Shown in pieces: positions 8,995-17,300 of a DNA stretch of 64,000 nucleotides (within the stretch, counting starts at the first letter, position 1; each line of letters starts with the position of its first letter). Location of the stretch: NCBI RefSeq assembly GCF_000423545.1, contig NZ_AUIE01000002.1, forward strand, positions 186,001 to 250,000. The letters are read 5' to 3'. Below the pieces are notes generated by a model, which was given only the letters and a program-made list of their open reading frames with translations, ran no database searches and was not told where the DNA came from. The translations under genes and the position numbers were made by a program. The stretch is from Metapseudomonas resinovorans DSM 21078 (GTDB taxonomy: Bacteria > Pseudomonadota > Gammaproteobacteria > Pseudomonadales > Pseudomonadaceae).

Positions 8995-9267
8995 TTAGTT
9001 CACAGCTTCTTTCAGCGATTTGCCCGGCTTGAAGGCAACGGTGTTGCTGGCCTTGATCTTCACCGGCTGCCCCGTCTGCGGGTTCTTGCCAGTGCGGGCA
9101 CCACGGTGACGTTGCAGGAAGGTGCCGAAGCCCACCAGCGTTACGCTGTCCTTGCGGTTCAGCGCGTTGGTGATTTCTTCGAGCACCGCATTGAGTACGC
9201 GATTGGCCTGATCCTTGGTTAGATCGGCCTTTTCGGCGATAGCGGCGGCGAGTTCCGGTTTACGCAT
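8995..9267 (-). CDS. hupA: HU family DNA-binding protein
   Basis: A 90-residue nucleoid protein that bends DNA without sequence specificity. It begins MRKPELAAAIAEKADL and carries the HU signature VGFGTFLQRHRGARTGKNP, with the minor-groove beta-arm PQTGQPVKI. The length is exact for the family; the ATG at 9267 is set by the conserved start, and a longer upstream frame is not conserved. A monocistronic gene with a hairpin at its 3' end. The symbol follows P. putida usage for the copy at this locus. Confidence 0.95.
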   Translation of the reverse strand: MRKPELAAAIAEKADLTKDQANRVLNAVLEEITNALNRKDSVTLVGFGTFLQRHRGARTGKNPQTGQPVKIKASNTVAFKPGKSLKEAVN

Positions 9268-9455
9268 AGATGCCTCTTTGACGGTTTGTTGTTTTTGTGT
9301 CCGTGCTGTCCTTCCAGAACAGCGCCCAAGGCGCCGCAACGGCTCTGCGCCGCGGCAAACCACGGGGAGGATGGCACGCCAATTGGCACTGCGCCAGTGT
9401 CCTCAGCGGGAATTCCGAAAGAACAGAAGGACTAATCCGACAGAAGGGCTGACAT

Positions 9456-10604
9456 TTATGCCAGAAGCGGCGGCAGCTCACGGTTCAGGGCCAATTTCTC
9501 CTGCACGGCAGCCCCCGTCAGGGCATACCCGAGCAGGCCGCCGGCGGCATCACGGCAGAGCGCCTTGATGTCCGCCCCAGAGCCTTCCACGGTCCAGCTG
9601 CCATCCGTGCCACGGGGCGGCGGCGACACCACCAGCGGGCACACCGGGGTTTTCACCGTCACCGGCATCGGGCCGTAAGCCACCGCAGTGGGGTTGCCCG
9701 CCAAGGTCTGCGCCAGCGCCCGGGCACAGGCCATCAGCGGCATCACATAGAGAAGGTTGAGGCCATCCACTTCGGCGCAATCACCCAGGGCGTAGATGTT
9801 GCTGTGGGACGTGCGCAGCTGGCGGTCCACCACCACGCCACGGTTCACGGCCAAACCCGCGGCAGCAGCCAGCTCGGTACGTGGGCGCAGGCCAACGGCG
9901 GACACCACCAGGTCGCAGGCAATGCGAGTGCCGTCAGAAAGCAGCGCGTCCAGTCCGACGTCACTGCGGTCCAGGCGCGCCAATACCGGCCCCAGGTGGA
10001 AGCGTGCCCCCAGGCTTTCGAGCCCAGCCTGCACCGCCGCGGCAGCAGCCGGATGCAGTAGGCCCGGCATCACCTGCTCACAGGGCGCCACCAACTCCAC
10101 CTCCAGACCACCCAGGCTGAGGTCGTTGGCGAATTCGCAGCCGATCAGGCCGGCACCCAGGATCAGCACCCGGCGCTTGCCGGCGGCGGCAATGCGAAAG
10201 CGCGCGTAGTCCTCCAAGTCATTGATCGGGAAGACCGCATCCTGGGCGTCACCCTCCACCGGCACGCGGATGGTGTCTGCGCCCCAGGCCAGCACCAGGT
10301 CGCGATAAGGCACGGCCTCCTCACCGATCCACAGACGCTGGTGACCCGGGTCGATGCCGGTGATACGGGTGTGGGTACGGACTTCCGCCTTAAGCTGCTC
10401 GGCCATGGCACCGGCCTCGGCCATGGCCAGGCCATCGGCATCCTTGTCCTTGCCAAAACCGGTGGAGAGCATGGGCTTGGAGTATGAGCGACCGTCGTCG
10501 GCGCTGATCAACAACAGCGGGGTTTCGCTATCCAGCTTGCGAAACTCCTTGGCCAGGTTGTAACCGGCCAGGCCGGTGCCGACTATCACCACGGGTGCAC
10601 TCAT
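9456..10604 (-). CDS. rubB: NADH:rubredoxin reductase (FAD)
   Basis: A 382-residue flavoprotein that moves electrons from NAD(P)H to rubredoxin, which then feeds alkane hydroxylases or oxygen-reducing partners. The FAD motif is [16 protein letters not shown] near the start, the NAD motif is [16 protein letters not shown] around residue 150, and the second FAD contact is [12 protein letters not shown] around residue 275. The length is normal. It lies directly downstream of two rubredoxin genes on the same strand, which fixes the assignment. No alkane hydroxylase gene is nearby, as in the P. aeruginosa locus. Confidence 0.95.
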   Translation of the reverse strand: MSAPVVIVGTGLAGYNLAKEFRKLDSETPLLLISADDGRSYSKPMLSTGFGKDKDADGLAMAEAGAMAEQLKAEVRTHTRITGIDPGHQRLWIGEEAVPYRDLVLAWGADTIRVPVEGDAQDAVFPINDLEDYARFRIAAAGKRRVLILGAGLIGCEFANDLSLGGLEVELVAPCEQVMPGLLHPAAAAAVQAGLESLGARFHLGPVLARLDRSDVGLDALLSDGTRIACDLVVSAVGLRPRTELAAAAGLAVNRGVVVDRQLRTSHSNIYALGDCAEVDGLNLLYVMPLMACARALAQTLAGNPTAVAYGPMPVTVKTPVCPLVVSPPPRGTDGSWTVEGSGADIKALCRDAAGGLLGYALTGAAVQEKLALNRELPPLLA

Positions 10605-10629
10605 TGCTCACTCCTGCTCATGAAACGAC

Positions 10630-10651
10630 GCGGCGGCCCATGGGCCGCCGC
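10630..10651. repeat. Perfect 22 bp palindrome between rubA2 and rubB
   Basis: GCGGCGGCCCA followed by TGGGCCGCCGC reads identically on both strands. It lies 24 bases after the rubA2 stop and 26 bases before the rubB start, so a hairpin here could trim or attenuate the message and favour rubredoxin over reductase. No T run follows in the minus direction. Confidence 0.65.
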
Positions 10652-10675
10652 TTGAATGGGGTTGGATAACGGATA

Positions 10676-10843
10676 TCAGGCGATTTCGATCATCTCGAAA
10701 TCGATCTTGCCGACGCCGCAATCGGGGCAGACCCAGTCCGGCGGAATGTCTTCCCAGCGCGTACCGGGGGCGATGCCCTCTTCGGGTAGCCCCTCCGCCT
10801 CGTCATAGATGAATCCGCAGACGATGCACTGCCACTTACGCAT
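10676..10843 (-). CDS. rubA2: Rubredoxin 2
   Basis: A 55-residue one-iron electron carrier. The two CxxC pairs that bind iron are CIVCG near the N-terminus and CPDCG near the C-terminus, with the conserved ..[14 protein letters not shown].. segment between. It starts at the ATG at 10843 (MRKWQC), which gives the exact family length. It sits between rubA1 (upstream) and rubB (downstream), all on the minus strand. Confidence 0.96.
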   Translation of the reverse strand: MRKWQCIVCGFIYDEAEGLPEEGIAPGTRWEDIPPDWVCPDCGVGKIDFEMIEIA

Positions 10844-10930
10844 GACCACCTCCGCCGGCGCGGATAACCGTACTGAACCTACTCCAATCGACCGGCGACC
10901 GCCAAGCGCCACCGGACCAGTCCAGACAGA

Positions 10931-10944
10931 GGATAGGCCTATCC
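10931..10944. repeat. 14 bp palindrome upstream of rubA2
   Basis: GGATAGG followed by CCTATCC is a perfect dyad about 90 bases upstream of the rubA2 start and just beyond the rubA1 terminator. It could be an operator for a separate rubA2 promoter. No regulator is assigned. Confidence 0.4.
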
Positions 10945-10951
10945 TGCGGAC

Positions 10952-10978
10952 ACGAAAAAGCCGACACGGAGTCGGCTT
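10952..10978 (-). terminator. Rho-independent terminator after rubA1
   Basis: On the minus strand, AAGCCGAC and GTCGGCTT (10971-10978 and 10958-10965 on the plus strand) flank a 5-base loop and are followed by a T-rich run (plus-strand A run at 10955-10959). It sits 20 bases after the rubA1 stop, so rubA1 can be made as a separate short transcript. Confidence 0.8.
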
Positions 10979-10997
10979 GTTCGGGGCTGAGACAGGA

Positions 10998-11165
10998 TCA
11001 GTTGATTTCGATCATCTCGAAATCCAGCTTGCCCACGCCGCAGTCGGGGCAGATCCAGTCTGCCGGGACGTCTTCCCAGCGGGTGCCAGCGGCGATGCCG
11101 TCATCCGGCCAGCCCTGGGACTCGTCGTAGACCAGGCCACACACCACACATTGCCATTTCTTCAT
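10998..11165 (-). CDS. rubA1: Rubredoxin 1
   Basis: A 55-residue rubredoxin closely similar to the neighbouring rubA2. CxxC pairs are CVVCG and CPDCG, with [14 protein letters not shown] between. The start MKKWQC is at 11165; an extra Met codon directly upstream is possible. It is first of the rubA1-rubA2-rubB cluster but has its own terminator. The tandem pair is known from P. aeruginosa and probably arose by duplication. Confidence 0.96.
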   Translation of the reverse strand: MKKWQCVVCGLVYDESQGWPDDGIAAGTRWEDVPADWICPDCGVGKLDFEMIEIN

Positions 11166-11330
11166 CATTCTTTTCTCCACGATCTGGCGTTCTCGAACCG
11201 TCGCCTCTCGTGGGCGTTCCGGTCACCTCAGGGGCGCTTTGTACTGGTTTATCCCGCCAACGGGCAAGAGGCAGCCGACGGGCAAAGGCCGTGCTAATCT
11301 GCGCCGTCTTCCATCGCCCAAGCCCCGCCC

Positions 11331-11885
11331 GTGCCCCACGCCGCCCTCGTCCATCCGCCCCGTTGGCTCACTGCCGCCCAGCTCCACCCCGCTCCGGCCG
11401 CCGGCGTCCGCGACTGGCTGTTCGACCAGGGATCGCTGACCCGCCGACTGACTGCCCTCTCGGACAACGCCTTCAGTGTCACGCCGCTGGAAGAGGGCTG
11501 GCAGACCCTGCGCGCCGACGAATGCGCGGCACTCGGCATCCCCGCCGGCGGCCAGGGCTGGGTACGCGAGGTCTACCTGCGCGGCCACGGCGAGGCCTGG
11601 GTGTTCGCCCGCAGCGTGGCGGCACGTGCCGCCCTGGAAGGCTCCGGGCTGGACCTGCACCAACTCGGTAGCCGCTCCCTCGGCGAACTGCTGTTCAGCG
11701 ACCGCGCCTTCGACCGTGGCGCCATCGAAGTCACCCGTTATCCGGCCGCCCTGCTGCCGATGGCCGTGCGCGCCGATCGCCTGTGGGGACGGCGCTCGTG
11801 CTTCTCGCGGGGTGAACTGGGGGTCCTGGTGGCGGAGATCTTCCTCCCTGCGCTGTGGCGCCAGGCGGGCATCGAGGCCGTATAA
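11331..11885 (+). CDS. ubiC: Chorismate pyruvate-lyase
   Basis: 184 residues; converts chorismate to 4-hydroxybenzoate plus pyruvate, the first committed step of ubiquinone synthesis, in the cytoplasm. Recognised by the family pattern WLFDQGSLTRRL near residue 28, WVREVYLRGHGEAWVFARSV in the middle, GELLFSD, and the terminal WGRRSCF...EIFLPAL. It starts at a GTG (11331) where conservation begins. It lies upstream of ubiA on the same strand, but the two are separated by 169 bases that hold a MITE-like element. Confidence 0.95.
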   Translation: MPHAALVHPPRWLTAAQLHPAPAAGVRDWLFDQGSLTRRLTALSDNAFSVTPLEEGWQTLRADECAALGIPAGGQGWVREVYLRGHGEAWVFARSVAARAALEGSGLDLHQLGSRSLGELLFSDRAFDRGAIEVTRYPAALLPMAVRADRLWGRRSCFSRGELGVLVAEIFLPALWRQAGIEAV

Positions 11886-11894
11886 TCCGGCGCC

Positions 11895-12035
11895 GAGCCT
11901 GTTTACGATCTCGCGAGCTAGAGAAGAACAAGGCGGGAATGGCTGAAGGCGCGGAGTTTACGAGCTGTAAATGAGCAAGCCTGAAGCCATTCCCAACGCC
12001 GTTATTCCGACGCGCAGCAGATCAGATTCAGGCTC
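11895..12035. repeat. MITE-like nested inverted-repeat element between ubiC and ubiA
   Basis: A 141 bp segment with related ends: GAGCCTG.....GATCT on the left at 11895-11911, and the same pattern inverted at 12019-12035 (7 + 5 identical bases). Nested inside, GGGAATGGCTGAAGGC (11935-11950) pairs with GCCTGAAGCCATTCCC (11979-11994) with two mismatches, around a centre with GAGTTTACGAGCTGTAAATGAG. The whole element can fold into one long hairpin and codes for nothing plausible. I recall similar sequence at many places in pseudomonad genomes but cannot name it. The right end abuts the ubiA ribosome-binding region, so it supplies the ubiA leader. Confidence 0.7.
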
Positions 12036-12054
12036 TTTCAAGGGAGAGCCGCCT

Positions 12055-12945
12055 GTGTACCTGACCCTGTTGCAATCGCTGAACCGCCTGCACCCGCGCG
12101 CCATGGACTTCATCCAGCTGACGCGCCTGGACAAGCCCATCGGCATCTACCTGCTGCTCTGGCCCACGCTCTGGGCCTTGTGGATCGCCGGTGAAGGCGG
12201 CCCCAGCCTGGCAAACCTGGTGATCTTCGTGCTTGGCGTGAACCTGATGCGCGCCGCCGGCTGCGTGATCAACGACTACGCCGACCGCAATTTCGACGGC
12301 CACGTCAGCCGCACCCGCGCGCGGCCCCTGGCCAGCGGTCGGGTCACCCCGCGTGAGGCGCTGGTGTTCTTCGTCATCCTGGTGGCCATCAGCTTCGTGC
12401 TGGTGCTCTTCACCAACGCCACCACCATCTGGCTGTCCTTCGGCGGCCTGGCACTGGCCGCCTGTTACCCCTTCATGAAGCGCTACACCTTCTACCCGCA
12501 GGTGGTGCTGGGCGCGGCTTTCTCCTGGGGCATGCCCATGGCCTTCACCGCCGAGACCGGCGAGCTGCCGGCGGCGGCCTGGCTGCTGTACATCGCCAAC
12601 CTCCTGTGGACGGTGGCCTATGACACCTACTACGCCATGACCGACCGCGAGGACGACCTGAAGATCGGGGTCAAATCCACCGCCATCCTCTTCGGCGACG
12701 CCGATCGCCTGATCATCGCCACGCTGCAGGGCCTGGCACTGTTCTGCCTGGTGCTGGCAGGGAACCGCTTCGAACTGGGGCTGTGTTTCTACCTGGGCCT
12801 GCTGGCAGCGGCCGCGTGCTTCGCCTGGGAGTTCTACAGCACCCGCACGCGCGATCCGCAGGCCTGCTTCAAGGCCTTCCTGCACAACCACTGGGCGGGT
12901 CTGGCAATCTTTACCGGTATCGTCGCCGACTACGCGCTGCGCTAG
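12055..12945 (+). CDS. ubiA: 4-hydroxybenzoate octaprenyl/nonaprenyltransferase
   Basis: A 296-residue polytopic inner-membrane prenyltransferase that attaches the polyprenyl tail to 4-hydroxybenzoate. It has the two Asp-rich motifs of the family, NDYADRNFD and, later, [12 protein letters not shown], which bind Mg-diphosphate. Eight to nine hydrophobic helices are apparent (e.g. [18 protein letters not shown]). The start is GTG at 12055 ([16 protein letters not shown]) after a GGGAGAG ribosome site; a longer frame from 11971 would translate the repeat element and is rejected. Confidence 0.95.
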   Translation: MYLTLLQSLNRLHPRAMDFIQLTRLDKPIGIYLLLWPTLWALWIAGEGGPSLANLVIFVLGVNLMRAAGCVINDYADRNFDGHVSRTRARPLASGRVTPREALVFFVILVAISFVLVLFTNATTIWLSFGGLALAACYPFMKRYTFYPQVVLGAAFSWGMPMAFTAETGELPAAAWLLYIANLLWTVAYDTYYAMTDREDDLKIGVKSTAILFGDADRLIIATLQGLALFCLVLAGNRFELGLCFYLGLLAAAACFAWEFYSTRTRDPQACFKAFLHNHWAGLAIFTGIVADYALR

Positions 12946-12973
12946 GGCGCAGCGCGCCCTCTCTCCTGGTCGG

Positions 12974-13360
12974 CTAGTAAGCTTCGGGCTTGACGATGTG
13001 CCAAACCCCCATCTTTCCGTCTCCGGTCACGTCACCGGCCTTCTTGTCCATGACGAAGGTGTACACCGGCTTGCCGTCATAGGCCCACTGCATGGAGCCA
13101 TCGTCGCGCTTGATGACGCTCCACTCACCCTCGGCCTTGGCTGCCGCGTCGGCCATCAGCGGCGGCCAGTTCTGTGCGCACTGGCCGTTGCAGGCGGACT
13201 TGCCGTCAGCGTCCTTGTCGTAGGTGTAGAGCGTCATGCCGTTTTGATCCACCAGCATGCCGTTCTTCTCCATCGCCGGCTCGGCCGTCAGGCCCAACAA
13301 TGGCCAACCCAGCAAGGCACCCGCCAGCAGCGGAACGAATCGGGGGGCAATTCTTCTCAT
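12974..13360 (-). CDS. Secreted Lipoprotein_15/COG4315-type protein
   Basis: A 128-residue exported protein of unknown function. The signal peptide (about residues 1-26) ends near LGLTA. The mature part has two copies of the aromatic-Asp repeat of this family, LYTYDKDADGKSACNGQC and VYTFVMDKKAGDVTGDG, plus WPPL. Two Cys residues in SACNGQC could form a disulfide. There is no Cys at the signal cleavage site, so it is periplasmic rather than a lipoprotein. It converges with ubiA with only 28 bases between. Confidence 0.8.
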   Translation of the reverse strand: MRRIAPRFVPLLAGALLGWPLLGLTAEPAMEKNGMLVDQNGMTLYTYDKDADGKSACNGQCAQNWPPLMADAAAKAEGEWSVIKRDDGSMQWAYDGKPVYTFVMDKKAGDVTGDGKMGVWHIVKPEAY

Positions 13361-13602
13361 TTTCTAACCTCTCCTCGGAATGAACAGCGACAGCCTGGCG
13401 GCAGCTGGATCACGGCTTGAGGTCACAGCAATACAGGACGGAAGGAGCCACGAACGCCCATCGTGCCGATGGGGTCCTGTGCCAGACTCCAGGCAGCCCC
13501 GCAATGGCGGCGGCCTCAATCAGCTTAGACGAGGCAGGTAGCGGAATCGTTCGGTGCGCTGTCGTGGCCGCAACGAAACCTCAGGGGGTGCCTAACGCTC
13601 CC
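13361..13602. other. Intergenic region upstream of phoB, no gene seen
   Basis: About 240 bases between the divergent secreted-protein gene and the phoB PhoB box. An open frame at 13417-13635 has no ribosome site, no recognisable domain and runs through the PhoB box, so I do not call it. I see no RNA gene here. Confidence 0.5.
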
Positions 13603-13620
13603 GTGTCACATCCCTGCAAT
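13603..13620 (+). promoter_or_regulatory. PhoB box upstream of phoB
   Basis: GTGTCAC (13603-13609) and CTGCAAT (13614-13620), separated by 4 bases, give the 11-base periodicity of a Pho box (consensus CTGTCAT-N4-CTGTCAT). A TATCTAAT-like -10 follows at about 13629-13635. This indicates autoactivation of phoBR under phosphate starvation, as known in other gammaproteobacteria. Confidence 0.7.
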
Positions 13621-13680
13621 AATTCCGTTATCTAATGCGGCGCAATCAGTCATACACGCGACCTTTCCTGAGGCTTGAAC

Positions 13681-14370
13681 ATGGTTGGCAAGAACATCCT
13701 GATAGTCGACGACGAAGCGCCGATCCGCGAGATGATCGCCGTCGCCCTCGAGATGGCCGGCTACGACTGTCTGGAAGCTGAGAACACCCAGCAGGCCCAC
13801 GCCATCATCGTCGACCGCAAACCCGATCTGATCCTCCTTGACTGGATGCTACCCGGCACCTCCGGCATCGAGCTGGCCCGCCGCCTGAAGCGCGACGACC
13901 TGACCAGCGATATCCCGATCATCATGCTCACCGCCAAGGGTGAAGAGGACAACAAGATCCAGGGCCTGGAAGTTGGCGCCGACGACTACATCACCAAGCC
14001 CTTCTCCCCCCGTGAACTGGTGGCGCGCCTGAAGGCCGTATTGCGCCGTGCCGGTCCGAGCGACAGTGAAGCGCCCATCGCCATCGGCGGCCTGCTGCTA
14101 GACCCCATCAGCCACCGCGTGACCATCGACGGCAAACCCGCCGAGATGGGTCCCACCGAATACCGCCTGCTGCAGTTCTTCATGACTCACCAGGAGCGCG
14201 CCTACACCCGTGGTCAACTGCTGGACCAGGTCTGGGGCGGCAACGTCTATGTCGAGGAGCGCACCGTCGACGTGCACATCCGCCGCCTGCGCAAGGCCCT
14301 CGGCGAGGTATACGAAAATCTGGTTCAGACCGTTCGCGGCACCGGCTATCGTTTCTCCACCAAAAGCTGA
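13681..14370 (+). CDS. phoB: Phosphate regulon response regulator PhoB
   Basis: A 229-residue OmpR-type transcription factor. Receiver domain at residues 1-120, with acidic pocket Asp10-Asp11, phosphorylation site Asp54 ([10 protein letters not shown]) and Lys in ITKPFSPRE. The C-terminal winged helix (about 130-229) includes EYRLLQFFM and [14 protein letters not shown]. It starts at the ATG at 13681; a TTG two codons earlier is less likely. It forms an operon with phoR 36 bases downstream and is preceded by a Pho box. Confidence 0.98.
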   Translation: MVGKNILIVDDEAPIREMIAVALEMAGYDCLEAENTQQAHAIIVDRKPDLILLDWMLPGTSGIELARRLKRDDLTSDIPIIMLTAKGEEDNKIQGLEVGADDYITKPFSPRELVARLKAVLRRAGPSDSEAPIAIGGLLLDPISHRVTIDGKPAEMGPTEYRLLQFFMTHQERAYTRGQLLDQVWGGNVYVEERTVDVHIRRLRKALGEVYENLVQTVRGTGYRFSTKS

Positions 14371-14406
14371 CCCGGGCCCGATGGGCCGACCACAAGGACG
14401 CGATAG

Positions 14407-15711
14407 GTGAATCAAGACTGGCGCGGCGTAGTCATCCGCCGCCTGCTGCTGCTGATCGGCGCCTGCCTGCTGGCGGGCCTGGTCACGGGCTATTACGCCT
14501 GGGCCCTGGTAATCGGCCTCGGCGCCTACCTGGGCTGGACCCTTGCGCAGCTGCTGCGCCTGTACAAATGGCTCAAAGAGCATCACCCGGACGAACCTCC
14601 ACCGGACGGTTACGGCCTCTGGGGCGAAGTGTTCGACAGCATTTACCACCTCCAGCGCCGCGATCAGCGCGTGCGCGGCCGTCTGCAAGCAGTGATCGAC
14701 CGCGTGCAGGAATCCACTGCCGCCCTGAAGGACGCCGTGGTGATGCTCGACAGCGACGGCAACCTCGACTGGTGGAACCGTGCCGCGGAAACCCTGCTGG
14801 GTCTGAAGACCCCCCAGGACAGTGGCCAGCCAGTGACCAACCTGATCCGCCATCCGCGCTTCAAGGAATACTTCGAGCAGGGCAAATACAACGAACCCCT
14901 GGACCTCCCCTCGCCGGTCAATGATCGCCTGCGCCTGCAGTTCCACATCACCCAGTACGGCAACAGCGAGCACTTGATGCTGGTACGCGATGTCACGCGC
15001 CTCCACCAGCTGGAGCAGATGCGCAAGGACTTCGTCGCCAACGTCTCCCACGAACTGCGCACGCCGCTGACGGTGATCGCCGGCTACCTGGAGACCCTGC
15101 TGGACAACGTCGAGGACGTGAACCCGCGCTGGACCCGCGCCTTGCAGCAGATGAGCCAGCAGGGCAAGCGCATGCAGAACCTGCTCAACGACCTGCTGCT
15201 GCTGGCCAAGCTGGAAGCCACCGACTACCCCTCGGACAACCAGCCAGTGGCGGTCGACCTGCTGCTGTTGCAGATCAAGGCGGACGCAATCGCCCTCTCC
15301 GGCAATCGCCACCACCGCATCAGCCTGGAAGCCGATCACAACTTCAGGTTGCGTGGCAGCGAGGCGGAACTGCGCAGCGCCTTCTCCAACCTGGTGTTCA
15401 ACGCGGTGAAGTACACCCCGGACGAAGGCGAGATCCACATCCGCTGGTGGGGCGACGAAACCGCGGCGCACCTCAGCGTGCAGGACAGCGGCATCGGCAT
15501 CGAGGCCAAGCACCTGCCGCGCCTGACCGAGCGCTTCTACCGGGTCGACTCCAGCCGCAACAGCAGCACCGGCGGCACCGGCCTGGGCCTGGCCATCGTC
15601 AAGCACGTGCTGATCCGCCATCGCGGCCGTCTCGACATCAGCTCCGTGCTCAACCACGGCAGCACATTCACCTGCCACTTCCCGGCCACCCAGGTGGTTC
15701 GCCGGACCTGA
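14407..15711 (+). CDS. phoR: Phosphate regulon sensor histidine kinase PhoR
   Basis: 434 residues, GTG start. Two N-terminal membrane helices (LLLLIGACLLAGLVTGYYAWALVIGLGAYLGW), a short charged stretch, then a PAS domain (about 95-190). The HisKA H-box is FVANVSHELRTPL with His215, and the HATPase domain has N-box NLVFNAVKYTP, G1 DSGIGI and G2 GGTGLGLAIVKH. There is no large periplasmic domain, as expected for PhoR, which senses phosphate indirectly through the Pst-PhoU complex encoded at 19-26 kb. Confidence 0.97.
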   Translation: MNQDWRGVVIRRLLLLIGACLLAGLVTGYYAWALVIGLGAYLGWTLAQLLRLYKWLKEHHPDEPPPDGYGLWGEVFDSIYHLQRRDQRVRGRLQAVIDRVQESTAALKDAVVMLDSDGNLDWWNRAAETLLGLKTPQDSGQPVTNLIRHPRFKEYFEQGKYNEPLDLPSPVNDRLRLQFHITQYGNSEHLMLVRDVTRLHQLEQMRKDFVANVSHELRTPLTVIAGYLETLLDNVEDVNPRWTRALQQMSQQGKRMQNLLNDLLLLAKLEATDYPSDNQPVAVDLLLLQIKADAIALSGNRHHRISLEADHNFRLRGSEAELRSAFSNLVFNAVKYTPDEGEIHIRWWGDETAAHLSVQDSGIGIEAKHLPRLTERFYRVDSSRNSSTGGTGLGLAIVKHVLIRHRGRLDISSVLNHGSTFTCHFPATQVVRRT

Positions 15712-15719
15712 TCGCCCGC

Positions 15720-15746
15720 GCACCCCGACTTGCAAACTCGGGGTGC
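15720..15746 (+). terminator. Hairpin after phoR
   Basis: GCACCCCGA (15720-15728) pairs with TCGGGGTGC (15738-15746) across a 9-base loop, 9 bases after the phoR stop. No T run follows, so it may be a weak terminator before the next gene at 15789. Confidence 0.55.
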
Positions 15747-15788
15747 AGCCTTCAACCTTAGCCGGTCATCCGTCAGCAAAAACCATCC

Positions 15789-17129
15789 ATGGACCCTTCC
15801 CCTAGTTCCAACTTCTTCACGTACTTCGCCGATTTCGGCCTGATTCTCTTCGCCCTCTTCCTCGTGCTGCTCAACGGCTTCTTCGTGGCCGCCGAGTTCG
15901 CCATGGTCAAGCTGCGCTCCACTCGCGTCGAATCCATCGCCGGCAAGCACGGCTGGCGCGGCCGCATCCTGCGCACCGTACACAACCAGCTGGACGCCTA
16001 CCTGTCGGCCTGTCAACTGGGCATCACCCTGGCCTCCCTGGGCCTCGGCTGGGTCGGTGAGCCGGCCTTCGCCCACCTGCTCGGCCCGGTGCTGAGCGCC
16101 GTCGGCATCGAGTCGGAGAAGTTGGTCCACGGCATCGCCTTCTTCACCGCCTTCTTCATCATTTCCTACCTGCACATCGTGGTCGGCGAGTTGGCGCCCA
16201 AATCCTGGGCCATCCGCAAGCCGGAGCTGCTGTCCCTCTGGACCGCCGCACCGCTCTATCTCTTCTACTGGCTGATGTACCCGGCCATCTGGCTGCTCAA
16301 CGCCAGCGCCAACGCCATCCTGCGCATCGCAGGGCAAGGCGAGCCTGGCCCGCACCACGAACACCACTACAGCCGCGACGAGCTGAAGCTGATCCTGCAC
16401 TCCAGCCGCGCCCGCGACCCCAGCGACCAGGACATGCGCGTGCTGGCCTCGGCCGTGGAAATGGGTGAACTGGAAGTGGTGGATTGGGCCAACTCACGGG
16501 AAGACCTGATCTTCCTCGAACACGACGCGCCCCTGAGCGACATCCTCAGCGTGATTCGCCGCCACAAATACAGCCGCTACCCGGTGCATGACGACCAAAA
16601 GGGCGAGTTCATCGGGGTGCTGCACATCAAGGACCTGCTGCTGGCGCTGTCGGCCCTGGACAGCCTGCCGGAGTCCTTCGACCTCGCCGAGCTCACCCAC
16701 CCGCTGGAGCGCGTGACCAAGCACATGCCGCTGTCGCGCCTGCTGGAGCAGTTCCGCCAGGGCGGTTCGCACTTTGCCGTAGTCGAGGAAGCCGACGGCA
16801 AGGTCGTGGGCTTCCTGACCATGGAAGACGTGCTGGAAGTCCTGGTGGGCGATATCCAGGACGAACACCGCAAGACCGAACGCGGCGTGCTCGCCTACCA
16901 GCCGGGCAAGCTGCTGGTGCGCGGCGACACTCCGCTGTTCAAGGTGGAACGCCTGCTCGGCATCGACCTCGACCACGTCGAAGCCGACACCCTCGCCGGC
17001 CTGATCTACGAAACCCTGAACCGGGTGCCGGAAGAGGAAGAAGTGTTGGAAACCGACGGCCTGCGCATCATCGTGAAGAAGATGAAAGGCCCGAAGATTA
17101 TCCTGGCCAAGGTGCTCAAGCTGGACTGA
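15789..17129 (+). CDS. Hemolysin C / CorC family transporter (DUF21-CBS)
   Basis: A 446-residue membrane protein. The N-terminal CNNM/DUF21 transmembrane domain covers residues 10-200 (LILFALFLVLLNGFFVAAEFAMVKLRSTR; QLGITLASLGLGWVGEPAF). A CBS pair lies at about 215-345 (YSRYPVHDD; FAVVEEADGKVVGFLTMEDVLEVLVGDI) and a CorC/HlyC C-terminal domain at about 360-440. Relatives export Mg2+ or other divalent cations; the substrate here is not proven. It follows phoBR at the same place as in P. aeruginosa. Confidence 0.93.
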   Translation: MDPSPSSNFFTYFADFGLILFALFLVLLNGFFVAAEFAMVKLRSTRVESIAGKHGWRGRILRTVHNQLDAYLSACQLGITLASLGLGWVGEPAFAHLLGPVLSAVGIESEKLVHGIAFFTAFFIISYLHIVVGELAPKSWAIRKPELLSLWTAAPLYLFYWLMYPAIWLLNASANAILRIAGQGEPGPHHEHHYSRDELKLILHSSRARDPSDQDMRVLASAVEMGELEVVDWANSREDLIFLEHDAPLSDILSVIRRHKYSRYPVHDDQKGEFIGVLHIKDLLLALSALDSLPESFDLAELTHPLERVTKHMPLSRLLEQFRQGGSHFAVVEEADGKVVGFLTMEDVLEVLVGDIQDEHRKTERGVLAYQPGKLLVRGDTPLFKVERLLGIDLDHVEADTLAGLIYETLNRVPEEEEVLETDGLRIIVKKMKGPKIILAKVLKLD

Positions 17130-17155
17130 ATCCCCTTGCGCCCGTACCCGTATCT

Positions 17156-17252
17156 GATGGGTTTCGCGGGCTCGTAGAACGTCGCCCGCCCCATCCTACC
17201 GGTGCCTCACCTCCTCAGCCCCGTAGGATGGGTAGAGGAACGAAACCCATCA
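17156..17252. repeat. GTAGGATGGGT-type palindromic repeat, copy A (inverted pair)
   Basis: An inverted copy GATGGGTTTCGCGGGCTCGTAG..CCCATCCTACC (17156-17200) is followed by a direct copy CGTAGGATGGGTAGAGG..GAAACCCATCAGG (17222-17252). Each half is itself an imperfect palindrome. It lies in the gap between the convergent CorC-like (+) and M23 peptidase (-) genes. See the repeat-family finding for related copies. Confidence 0.85.
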
Positions 17253-17300
17253 GGCCTTGCACAGCAAGCACGGATTCGCTCTACAGGGGAGATACAGCCT

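Noticed and set aside
13417-13635. Open frame of 72 codons upstream of phoB
   Set aside because: No ribosome site, no recognisable domain, and it runs through the PhoB box and phoB promoter.
14098-15735. 545-codon open frame opposite phoB-phoR
   Set aside because: Mirror of a well-conserved gene pair; composition typical of antisense frames in GC-rich DNA.
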